Of a stretch of 6,063 bases of DNA, positions 1-5,519 are shown piece after piece. How positions within the stretch are numbered: the stretch's first letter is position 1; each line of letters begins with the position of its first letter. The DNA comes from an uncultured Planctomycetaceae bacterium. Its GTDB lineage: Bacteria > Planctomycetota > Planctomycetia > Planctomycetales > Planctomycetaceae. A model generated the notes under the pieces. That model did not search any database. It had not been told where the DNA came from and worked only from the letters and a program-made list of their open reading frames with translations. Both the position numbers and the translations under genes were made by a program. The DNA is taken from NCBI GenBank assembly GCA_903823545.1, contig CAIJTL010001474.1, positions 1 through 6,063 of the forward strand. Direction: 5' to 3'.

Positions 1-73
1 CGAGTAGGTTCTGATTTCTCTGGATCAGTATTGGGGACAGAGTTAGCCTGCCGCCCACTCAAGGAGAAGAATC

Positions 74-343
74 ATGGCAACGAACGTGGCGCAATTAGAA
101 CAACGGTTGAGTCGCTTAGAGGCGGAATTCCATTCATGGCAGAAGTCGGCGGAGGCAAAAGACTCAAGGCCGTGGTATGAGCAGATACTTGGAACCTTCG
201 ACAATGATCCTGGGTTTGATGAGATGATTCGCTTGGGTAAAGAGATTCGCGATGCCGATCACGGACTCCCGACGCCACGCCGCAATTCGACTAAGTCTGC
301 GAAGTCCAATGCGAGTCGGCGTCCCAAGAAAGGACGTGCCTAA
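74..343 (+). CDS. VapB-like antitoxin of a toxin-antitoxin pair
   Basis: This 89-residue protein is the likely antitoxin for the PIN toxin that follows directly. Residues 5-30 (LEQRLSRLEAEF and around) form a short heptad-like amphipathic helix. A central segment, WYEQILGTFDNDPGFDEMIRLGKEIR (given here as two parts, WYEQILGTFDND and PGFDEMIRLGKEIR), resembles the W-x-x-x-x-G-x-F-x-D-x-P-x-F-D-E-x-x-x-x-G-x-x-x-R pattern I know from small antitoxins paired with VapC in planctomycetes and cyanobacteria. The tail from about residue 69 is Ser/Lys/Arg-rich and probably disordered. Start ATG 74 has a strong Shine-Dalgarno, AAGGAG at 61-66, 7 bases upstream. The stop TAA touches the toxin start with no gap, the usual TA layout. 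By family analogy it would bind and neutralise VapC and autoregulate the operon, but no DNA-binding domain is recognisable, so that is inference. Confidence 0.8.
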   Translation: MATNVAQLEQRLSRLEAEFHSWQKSAEAKDSRPWYEQILGTFDNDPGFDEMIRLGKEIRDADHGLPTPRRNSTKSAKSNASRRPKKGRA

Positions 344-772
344 GTGCCGTATGTTCTTGATACAGACCACGTCTCTTTGCTTCAAAGACGCGGGCCAAAC
401 ACAAACGCGTTGCTGCTCCGCATCCGCCGAATTCCGCCCGATGATGTGGCGACAACGATCATCAGCTTTCAAGAACAAGTTCAAGGTTGGCAAGCGGCTC
501 TCCATCGAGCGAAGACGGCCAAATCAATCCTAGAACAGTACGCTCGTTTGGATTCAGTGCGAACTGACTTTCAGAAGATGAATGTGCTGGCCTTTGATCA
601 ACAAGCACAAGCTGTATTCGAGTCGCTTCGCCCGCAGTGTCGAAGGGTTGGTCTTTTGGATTTACGAATCGCGAGCATTGCGATCGCGACTGGCTCAATC
701 TTGCTGACTCGCAACTTTGCGGACTTCGAAAAAGTTCCCGGTCTGCGGTTTGAAGATTGGACGGCACCGTGA
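344..772 (+). CDS. vapC: PIN-domain ribonuclease toxin, VapC family
   Basis: A 142-residue single-domain PIN protein, the normal size for VapC, predicted to be a Mg2+-dependent RNase that cuts RNA when not bound by its antitoxin. The N-terminus VLDTDHVSLLQRR carries the first acidic residue (Asp6, with Asp8 nearby). Glu44 in SFQEQ, Asp106 in LLDLRIASIA and Asp127 in LTRNFADFEKVPGL complete the PIN acidic cluster. The ending GLRFEDW is also typical. All expected catalytic positions are present, so the toxin looks intact. The start is GTG at 344, directly after the antitoxin stop; AGGA at 331-334 inside the antitoxin gene gives 9-base spacing. The gene then overlaps the MATE exporter start by 4 bases (GTGA at 769-772), suggesting coupled translation of all three genes. 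The target RNA cannot be read from sequence. Confidence 0.9.
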   Translation: MPYVLDTDHVSLLQRRGPNTNALLLRIRRIPPDDVATTIISFQEQVQGWQAALHRAKTAKSILEQYARLDSVRTDFQKMNVLAFDQQAQAVFESLRPQCRRVGLLDLRIASIAIATGSILLTRNFADFEKVPGLRFEDWTAP

Positions 773-2265
773 GCGATGTTGTTCCGCAGCCGTCTGCAGA
801 GGACGCGAATTGCGATGATTTTGTTGATGCGGCGACTTGCGAAGTGGTGACGAATTCCGCGTTCGAGCAGAACTCTCGATCGGACCTGCTCACGGCACCG
901 TTGAGATCGACGATGTTTCGGCTTGGTTGGCCGGTGTTTGTTGAACAGTTTTTGTCGTTTCTTGTCGGCTTTACGGACACGTATCTTTCGGGCTGGATCA
1001 GCAAAGAGGCAACAACAGCGGTCGGGTTGGCGGCTTACGTTGGCTGGTTGGCGTCGAACATGTTTCTGCTGGTGAGCAGCGGAACGGTGGCTGTGATCGC
1101 GCGACATTGGGGAGCGGGAGAGTTTGCTGACGCGAACAAAGCGGCGAATCGGGCGCTGGCATTGGGCGCGGTCGTCGGCCTTAGCGTCTATGGACTGATT
1201 TGGTTCGCGGCCCCGTGGTATGCGTGGCTCATGAAGCTCGATCCCGATACCGCGACGATGGTGGTGCGGTTCTTGCGAATCGACGGAGCGGGATATCTCT
1301 TCTCGTGCCTGACGGTCGCTGGAGCGGCTGCGTTGCGTGGGACTGGGCAGATGCGGGTGCCAATGGTGATTTTGGCGATCGTGAATCTCTTCAATATGTT
1401 GGTGACGACACTGTTGTCGGGAGTCGGTCCCGCCGAATGGCTGTTGTTGTCTGATCGACTGGGACTGCCGAAATGGGGCGTCGATGGTATCGCGATTGGG
1501 ACGGTCGCCGCGCGGGTGGTCGGTAGCGTTCTGATTTTGGTCGTGTTGAGCCGTGGCCAATTTCAAATCAAGTTGCTGCTCAATGAAGTCAAACTCAGTG
1601 GCGAACCAGTTCGACGTATTTTGAAGATCGGTTTGCCAGCAGGATTCGACGGGATCTTGCGTTGGATCGGGCAGCTCTTCTTTTTGATGATCATTGCTCG
1701 GCTGAGTGACGATCCGCTCGAACAAACAGCGATCCTGGCCGCTCATGCGATTGGTATGCAGGTTGAAGCTTTGTCTTTTTTACCGGCGTGCGCTTGGGGC
1801 ATGGCGGCAGCGACGCTCGTTGGACAATCGCTGGGCGCGAAACTTCCTGACCGAGCTCGCTTAGGAGGTCACGAGGCAGTTTGGCAGTGCGGCCTGTTCG
1901 CCGTCGTGCTGACGCTGACATTCTTTTTTGCTGCGTCGCCGATCTTTCGACAGATGCACCAAGACCAACAAGTTCACACCGTTGGCGTCCCCGCGTTTCG
2001 TTTCAACGCGCTGTTTCAAGTCCCGCTGGTGGTGGCGATCGTCTACACGTTCGCATTGCAGGGGGCAGGCGAAACTCGACAGCCGATGATTGTCAGCCTC
2101 ATCGGTGCCTTTGGAGTTCGTATTCCATTGGCCTATCTCTGCGGCATCGTCTTGCACGGAGGATTGATTGGTGCCTGGGTTGGCATGTGTTGCGATAACA
2201 CGGTGCGAGCGATCTTGGTTGCGTGGCTCTTTCGACGCGGACGCTGGATGTCACTGAAGTCATGA
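769..2265 (+). CDS. MATE-family efflux transporter (NorM-like)
   Basis: An inner-membrane multidrug/toxin extrusion antiporter expected to export cationic or amphipathic compounds using an H+ or Na+ gradient. About 498 residues with roughly 12 hydrophobic segments fit the family. In numbering from an alternative TTG start at 757, the first helix begins near residue 57 (GWPVFVEQFLSFLVGFTDTY). The pseudo-twofold repeat shows clearly: ALRGTGQMRVPM near 192 in the N-half and ALQGAGETRQPM near 433 in the C-half. LVGQSLGAK near 354 and GLPAGFD near 292 are further MATE signatures. I chose GTG 769 because it overlaps the vapC stop as GTGA; TTG 757 and ATG 913 (just before the first membrane segment) are possible. 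No strong Shine-Dalgarno precedes 769, consistent with coupling. The soluble N-terminal stretch before the first helix, about 50 residues, is longer than usual. A 7-base stem (2253-2259/2268-2274) straddles the stop but lacks a T-run. Confidence 0.92.
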   Translation: MSDVVPQPSAEDANCDDFVDAATCEVVTNSAFEQNSRSDLLTAPLRSTMFRLGWPVFVEQFLSFLVGFTDTYLSGWISKEATTAVGLAAYVGWLASNMFLLVSSGTVAVIARHWGAGEFADANKAANRALALGAVVGLSVYGLIWFAAPWYAWLMKLDPDTATMVVRFLRIDGAGYLFSCLTVAGAAALRGTGQMRVPMVILAIVNLFNMLVTTLLSGVGPAEWLLLSDRLGLPKWGVDGIAIGTVAARVVGSVLILVVLSRGQFQIKLLLNEVKLSGEPVRRILKIGLPAGFDGILRWIGQLFFLMIIARLSDDPLEQTAILAAHAIGMQVEALSFLPACAWGMAAATLVGQSLGAKLPDRARLGGHEAVWQCGLFAVVLTLTFFFAASPIFRQMHQDQQVHTVGVPAFRFNALFQVPLVVAIVYTFALQGAGETRQPMIVSLIGAFGVRIPLAYLCGIVLHGGLIGAWVGMCCDNTVRAILVAWLFRRGRWMSLKS

Positions 2266-2468
2266 GGCTTCAGTCGTCGCGTGATGGAGTCCAAAAACTC
2301 ACATTTTCGGCGACAAGCTCGACCTTCGCCGTGTCGTCCGCGTCTTCCGTGTCCAAAATTCGTATATTCAAAATCTGACGTTTCGAATTACCTGCGACAG
2401 GTCGGAGTCGTATTGTTTGTTCGATTCTCAACGACATTCAGAATCGCACTTCCCCAAGGAAACCACTC

Positions 2469-3431
2469 ATGACAACATCCATTAGCTCTGGTCCTCATTT
2501 GCGGATTCCTGTGGCCAACGATCAAGAGCGGTTTGCTTGCGAGCTGTTTGACGCATTGTGGGATCGCTACCGGCAACGAGTCGTGCATGTACGCAGCTAT
2601 GAGCAGCTCATCGCATCTGCCGGAGCGACCTTCGTCAACGACCACATTGCCTTCCGAACGATCGCTGGCCAGAACCCGCTCACCGGCATCTCGTTGCTGT
2701 CGCGACTGTTCGAGTCACTCGGATATCGAGCGGCCAATTGCTACCAATTCGAGGACAAGCATCTCAGTGCGATTCACTTTCAGCATCCCAACGGTCAGTT
2801 CCCGAAGCTGTTCATTTCGGAATTGAAGTCGTGGGAACTGAGTCCTTCCGCGCGAGACATCCTGCATCGCTCTGCCTCTCAGCATCGCACGCCTCTTTCG
2901 GAAGAGATGTTGGCCGGATTGCATCAACTCAAGCAGAGTCCAGCGAACGAAACGGATCGCGCTCAATGGCTGCAAGCGGCAGTCTCATACATCCAAGATC
3001 TGCCGTGGCCGATTCCTGTTAAGAACGACGTCATCGCGATCAACAAAGAGAGCCAATACGCTGCGTGGGTGCTCGTGCATGGCAACAACGTGAATCACTT
3101 CACGTCGCTGATCAACTCGCATGGCGTGGAGTCGCTCAACGACATCGAAAAGACGATCGCCGCACTTCAACAAGCGGGTGTCCCCGTCAAATCAGAAATC
3201 GAAGGAGAACGCGGCACCAAGCTCCGCCAGTCCGCCACCGAAGCCGCCGTTATCGACGTCGCCGTCCGTGATCAAGATCGCGAAACAACCATGAGTTGGA
3301 CCTACGCCTACTTTGAACTCGCCGAACGCGGCTTCATCACTGACCCCGAAACCAACACCAAAGGCCGCTTCGAAGGCTTCCTAGGCCCCCAGGCCACGCA
3401 GCTATTTGAGATGACGCGGACCAATCGCTGA
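2469..3431 (+). CDS. DUF1338 / 2-oxoadipate dioxygenase-decarboxylase-like protein
   Basis: A 320-residue cytoplasmic protein of the DUF1338 family, whose characterised member HglS converts 2-oxoadipate to 2-hydroxyglutarate in lysine breakdown using a single metal ion. Family hallmarks are NDHIAFRTI at 57-65, with His59 as first metal ligand and Arg63 four residues later; NHFT at 209-212, with His210 as second ligand; and AYFELAERG at 280-288, with Glu283 as third ligand. The H-x-x-x-R pair and the spacings (about 151 and 73 residues) are close to what I recall for HglS (H70/R74/H226/E294). It is clearly shorter than HglS of proteobacteria, matching the compact subfamily also seen in plants. 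ATG 2469 is preceded by AAGGA at 2456-2460, 8 bases away. It stands alone on + and converges on the sulfatase remnant. The exact substrate is inferred. Confidence 0.85.
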   Translation: MTTSISSGPHLRIPVANDQERFACELFDALWDRYRQRVVHVRSYEQLIASAGATFVNDHIAFRTIAGQNPLTGISLLSRLFESLGYRAANCYQFEDKHLSAIHFQHPNGQFPKLFISELKSWELSPSARDILHRSASQHRTPLSEEMLAGLHQLKQSPANETDRAQWLQAAVSYIQDLPWPIPVKNDVIAINKESQYAAWVLVHGNNVNHFTSLINSHGVESLNDIEKTIAALQQAGVPVKSEIEGERGTKLRQSATEAAVIDVAVRDQDRETTMSWTYAYFELAERGFITDPETNTKGRFEGFLGPQATQLFEMTRTNR

Positions 3432-3450
3432 TTGGCGTGCGAGTCACGAA

Positions 3451-3476
3451 TTCGTTTGGATTTCAACACAAACGAA
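3451..3476. terminator. possible intrinsic terminator between convergent genes
   Basis: A perfect 8-base inverted repeat, TTCGTTTG at 3451-3458 and CAAACGAA at 3469-3476 with a 10-base loop, sits 20 bases after the DUF1338 stop, between that gene and the oppositely oriented sulfatase remnant. Position suits a terminator usable from either side. The stem is only moderately GC-rich and no clear T-run follows on + , so this is tentative. Confidence 0.35.
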
Positions 3477-3768
3477 GCAATGGATTTATCAGGTCGACGC
3501 TGGTGAATGAGGAGTGCCAAGGTCGCAACCATGCGCCAAAGCGAAGGCGGATATTGTTTTGACCGCGTGCCGCCAGCCGATCAGTGTTCGGCGACTTCAC
3601 CAACGGATCGCCGTAACAACCCAACCGCGGACACAAATCGTCCGACACCACAAACAGGACGTTCAACTTCTCCGCCGCCAACAGCGACGGGGTCGAGAGA
3701 CCCGCGCCGAGCGCAGCCACCACTATCAACAACCCAGCCACCAAAACCCAACGAACGCTGCGAGCCAC
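3463..3768 (-). pseudogene. sulfatase N-terminal remnant (iduronate-2-sulfatase-like)
   Basis: The 101-codon frame begins with a good signal peptide ([17 protein letters not shown], cleavage probably near LLAAEK, residues 29-34). It continues with the start of a type I sulfatase: [20 protein letters not shown] (residues 34-53) holds the calcium-ligand Asp pair D43-D44, and [11 protein letters not shown] (59-69) is equally characteristic. After residue 69 the match decays. The expected C-x-P-S-R catalytic motif, whose Cys becomes formylglycine, aligns with LRPWHSSF at 81-88, so Cys, Ser and Arg are all lost. Just beyond, the next motif (RRPD) lies in another frame near 3488-3499. Normal sulfatases have 450-600 residues; the remainder is missing and the DUF1338 gene occupies that place. 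The start is GTG 3768. In life it would have removed sulfate from exported glycans; now it is almost certainly inactive. Confidence 0.8.
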
Positions 3769-3859
3769 GCATCGCAGTGCTCACTAAACGAAAAAGTCGA
3801 TCCGGTAGCAGCCGACACGGTACTCAATTGAAATGGCACCAGTGTTTTTCTTGTGTAAT

Positions 3860-4645
3860 TCATGATCGCTTGAGCCTATTTGGACGAGCGTGTCGTTGCG
3901 CGTTCGGTTTGCCGTCTGGATCACATGGCTCAAAAAGTGAGTTTCGGCATTCAATGTTGCTACTGGTAGGCGGATTGGCCAGCAAGCCATTAAGAAAACA
4001 GGAACCGTTGTGAATCACGCCGAATGACCGAACATGACCACGCAAATAAATCCCGACAAGTTGCGGTGGTCCGCCGGAATAGATGTCACGGCCACTAGCG
4101 ATTGCATCGCAGAATGCTGAAAAGACTGCACGAGATGTTCGGTGAACTTCGCTAGTTTGCCATGCAGAATGGAATTCCTTTGTAACTGTCGCCCCAGAGC
4201 CATAGGCAAGAAGCAAGTCGGAGTGATCGGGTGTGGGAGTCAATTGAGTTTTCCAGCCGTAGCTGGGCTGCCAAGTAAGTGTCGCCACAAAGAACGAAGC
4301 CCCAAATCCCAATCCGTCTCTAGTTGCATAGACGATGGAGAAACCATGCTGCGCCTCAGGAAAGTTTTGCAGAGATTCTTTTATCTTCACAGTAATTGTC
4401 TCGAATCTCTCTAGAGGCGTGAGATTCGCAGAAAAGACAAGACCCTCATCAAGCTGTCCAAGGATTACAGTTGGAAAAAGAACTGCACCGCAGTAGGCGA
4501 AGATGTCTGGAGACTTTTTGCATGCGAAAAGCTTACGACCACAATCCCACTTTGAACCACCACCGCTGAATCTGCTGTCACTCGCAAGGTACACGGACGA
4601 TGGCCCGCGATTATCAACAGCCAGCCATGCGATGAGCGACGTCAC
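3860..4645 (-). CDS. proteasome-like Ntn hydrolase, stand-alone
   Basis: A 261-residue protein resembling the beta-subunit fold of 20S proteasome/HslV. Thr2 follows Met directly, so methionine removal would expose a catalytic N-terminal Thr. VYLASDSR at 18-25 matches the beta-strand with proteasome Asp17 (here Asp23), GRKLFA at 36-41 places Lys38 as Lys33, and DIFAYCGAV (47-55) matches the next strand. AYGSGATVTKEF (147-158) fits the GSG turn (Ser150 as Ser129). RDIYSGGPPQLVGIY (186-200) fits D-x-x-S-G, with Asp187 and Ser190 as Asp166 and Ser169. No HslU, proteasome alpha subunit, Pup or ATPase gene is in view. Similar stand-alone proteins of unknown role exist in proteobacteria, to my memory. 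Start GTG 4645 is supported by GGAG at 4654-4657, 8 bases upstream, and by Thr at position 2. The C-terminal 40 residues are polar and basic. Substrate and partner are unknown. Confidence 0.75.
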   Translation of the reverse strand: MTSLIAWLAVDNRGPSSVYLASDSRFSGGGSKWDCGRKLFACKKSPDIFAYCGAVLFPTVILGQLDEGLVFSANLTPLERFETITVKIKESLQNFPEAQHGFSIVYATRDGLGFGASFFVATLTWQPSYGWKTQLTPTPDHSDLLLAYGSGATVTKEFHSAWQTSEVHRTSRAVFSAFCDAIASGRDIYSGGPPQLVGIYLRGHVRSFGVIHNGSCFLNGLLANPPTSSNIECRNSLFEPCDPDGKPNAQRHARPNRLKRS

Positions 4646-4653
4646 GGGTGAAT

Positions 4654-4657
4654 CTCC
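4654..4657 (-). promoter_or_regulatory. Shine-Dalgarno of the Ntn hydrolase gene
   Basis: On the minus strand GGAG lies 8 bases before GTG 4645. It matters because it fixes the start so that Thr, the presumed nucleophile, is residue 2. It lies only 9 bases outside the structured element at 4667-4766. Confidence 0.6.
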
Positions 4658-4666
4658 AGTGGGGAA

Positions 4667-4766
4667 GTGACCCAGCCACCCCTGCCTTGGAAGGCAGGGG
4701 TAGGTCCTCCGACCTCGCCCTCTGAATGTTGAAGAAAGCAGAGGGCCTGGGAGTTGCTAGGGTCAC
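4667..4766. mobile_element. MITE-like 100-base palindromic element
   Basis: The element is bounded by a perfect 7-base inverted repeat, GTGACCC at 4667-4673 and GGGTCAC at 4760-4766. The resemblance goes on imperfectly inward (AGCCACCCC against AGCAACTCC on the other strand). The same four bases, GGAA, flank it at 4663-4666 and 4767-4770, as a target-site duplication would. Inside are three adjoining hairpins: 4678-4687/4692-4701 (10 pairs, 4-base loop), 4702-4706/4711-4715 (AGGTC/GACCT) and 4717-4724/4739-4746 (GCCCTCTG/CAGAGGGC). It has no coding capacity. This is what a non-autonomous miniature transposon or REP-like element looks like. I cannot verify other copies. A structured non-coding RNA or cis-regulator of the downstream Ntn gene is the alternative. 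Confidence 0.6.
4678..4701. repeat. 10- to 11-pair perfect hairpin inside the MITE-like element
   Basis: ACCCCTGCCTT at 4678-4688 is the exact reverse complement of AAGGCAGGGGT at 4691-4701, with only GG between, so 10 pairs and a 4-base loop can form. It lies about 20 bases upstream of the Ntn hydrolase Shine-Dalgarno and, if transcribed, would be a very stable structure in the leader. Confidence 0.85.
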
Positions 4767-5077
4767 GGAAACGTCCTTGTGTCCTAACTGACGAGTCAAC
4801 CACACACAGCCGAAAATCAAGGACCGTACTCGCCGACGGTTGTGATGTGCCGGACACAATGCCTTTGGTGGCCATAGAAATCAAGCGTTTATGATGACTG
4901 ACACGAAGACCAACGTATGCAAGACTGCGAACCACTTGCGCTCGGCGACGATCAAGGACGCACCGACTGCGGCGGTCAGGCGGTCGCGAACGTCGGAACG
5001 AAACGTTCGGTCTCCCGCCACAAGGTGGCAGGCCCAGGCCATCAGCCTGGGTTATGGCTCTCAACTTGGTATGACGG
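4767..5077. other. non-coding stretch with no recognisable gene
   Basis: I see no credible gene between the MITE-like element and the antitoxin-like pseudogene. Open frames on both strands here are short, rich in Arg/Ser and lack domain patterns. Visible structure is an 8-base inverted repeat pair (TTGTGTCC at 4777-4784, GGACACAA at 4852-4859) and a cluster of three hairpins at 4987-5051. The promoter of the Ntn hydrolase may lie here or in the element, but no clear -35/-10 pair is evident. Confidence 0.5.
4987..5051. repeat. cluster of three consecutive hairpins
   Basis: Three perfect inverted repeats follow each other: CGAACGT/ACGTTCG (4987-4993/5003-5009), GCCAC/GTGGC (5017-5021/5025-5029) and CCCAGGC/GCCTGGG (5033-5039/5045-5051). 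Loops are 9, 3 and 5 bases. The cluster lies 26 bases past the stop of the antitoxin-like pseudogene on its strand, so it could be a second palindromic element or a decayed one. I found no convincing terminal repeats. Confidence 0.5.
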
Positions 5078-5389
5078 TTACTTCAAAGCCATCCGGATTT
5101 GGTCTGCTCGTTGGTCGAAGGTCTTGAGTTCAAACTCGCGCTGAGCCTGCCGCTACGCCTGCCATTCGGCCTCTTCTTCCGCCGTGATTTCTAAAGGCGG
5201 GACCGTTTGAAACTCCGCGATCCACCGCGCGATCGCCGATGGATCGTTGGATTCAACGTCATCATCTACTGAGCCGTTGACGGCTACGGGGCGGACTTCC
5301 AATTAACACCCGTCCGGCCAATCGACCGCTTCATCAACGACGACTCTCGCGTCTTTCCACTTGGCATAAATGGCAGGCACCGGCCTCAT
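5078..5389 (-). pseudogene. antitoxin-like gene broken by two in-frame stops
   Basis: Read on the minus strand from ATG 5389 to TAA 5078-5080, one frame gives 103 codons with protein-like content throughout but with stops at codon 29 (TAA, 5303-5305) and codon 79 (TAG, 5153-5155). Segments are AIYAKWKDARVVVDEAVDWP (residues 6-25), SAIARWIAEFQTVPPLEI (about 51-68), EEEAEWQA just before the second stop, and QREFELKTFDQRADQI after it. The N-terminal part recalls short beta-strand antitoxins of the AF2212/DUF104 kind. The IARW-x-x-x-F-x-x-x-PPL and EEEAxWQA pieces recall planctomycete hypothetical proteins often found with toxin genes, from memory. Continuation of the same frame after both stops argues for recent decay by point mutation. 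No toxin partner remains beside it. An unusual stop readthrough is less likely. Confidence 0.6.
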
Positions 5390-5428
5390 TTTGCCTTCAG
5401 AAAAGTTGTCCCAGGCTCTTTGATCGGA

Positions 5429-5462
5429 CCGATAAACGAATGAACTGATCGGCGTTTAACGG
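5429..5462. repeat. imperfect inverted repeat upstream of the lipoprotein gene
   Basis: CCGATAAACG (5429-5438) and CGTTTAACGG (5453-5462) are reverse complements at 9 of 10 positions, separated by 14 bases. It sits 57 bases before the lipoprotein start and 39 bases from the start of the divergent pseudogene. It could be an operator or part of a recombination or repeat site. No matching promoter is clear. Confidence 0.35.
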
Positions 5463-5506
5463 CAGCGCTCTGACTGTGGGCGAGGCCATTCTCGGATATC
5501 CTGCAT

Positions 5507-5511
5507 GGAGG
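5507..5511 (+). promoter_or_regulatory. Shine-Dalgarno deciding the lipoprotein start
   Basis: GGAGG lies 8 bases before ATG 5520. An in-frame ATG at 5505 overlaps this site and would add five residues before the signal peptide, so 5520 is preferred. Confidence 0.7.
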
Positions 5512-5519
5512 CAGTTGGT

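Noticed and set aside
30..55. TTGGGGACAGAGTTAGCC-like string before the antitoxin, reminiscent of REP-associated transposase ends
   Set aside because: Only one short copy is visible, with no palindrome or transposase nearby; the resemblance is from memory.
598..1746. Long 382-codon minus-strand open frame
   Set aside because: It lies antisense to the MATE gene, is rich in Arg, Gln, His and Ser with no domain pattern, and its length follows from the codon bias of the + gene.
2266..2468. Promoter candidates before the DUF1338 gene, such as TATATT at 2363-2368
   Set aside because: No -35 box at suitable distance could be matched; AT-rich patches alone are not enough.
3507..4013. 168-codon and 105-codon + strand open frames
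   Set aside because: They are antisense to the sulfatase remnant and Ntn gene, low-complexity and without domains.
4667..4766. tRNA-like gene (7-pair closing stem and three hairpins)
   Set aside because: At 100 bases with a 14-base loop on an 8-pair arm, a 4-base loop middle arm and a 10-pair arm with no T-loop or D-loop consensus, it does not fit a tRNA.
4614..4859. LGHKDVSVTLA in a minus-strand frame, resembling the tyrosine recombinase LGH motif
   Set aside because: No other integrase motif lies in this frame, it runs through the palindromic element, and the surrounding residues do not look like a recombinase; most likely chance.
4642..5064. 140-codon minus-strand open frame upstream of the Ntn gene
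   Set aside because: It is translated palindromic repeat and hairpin sequence with no protein-like pattern or good ribosome site.
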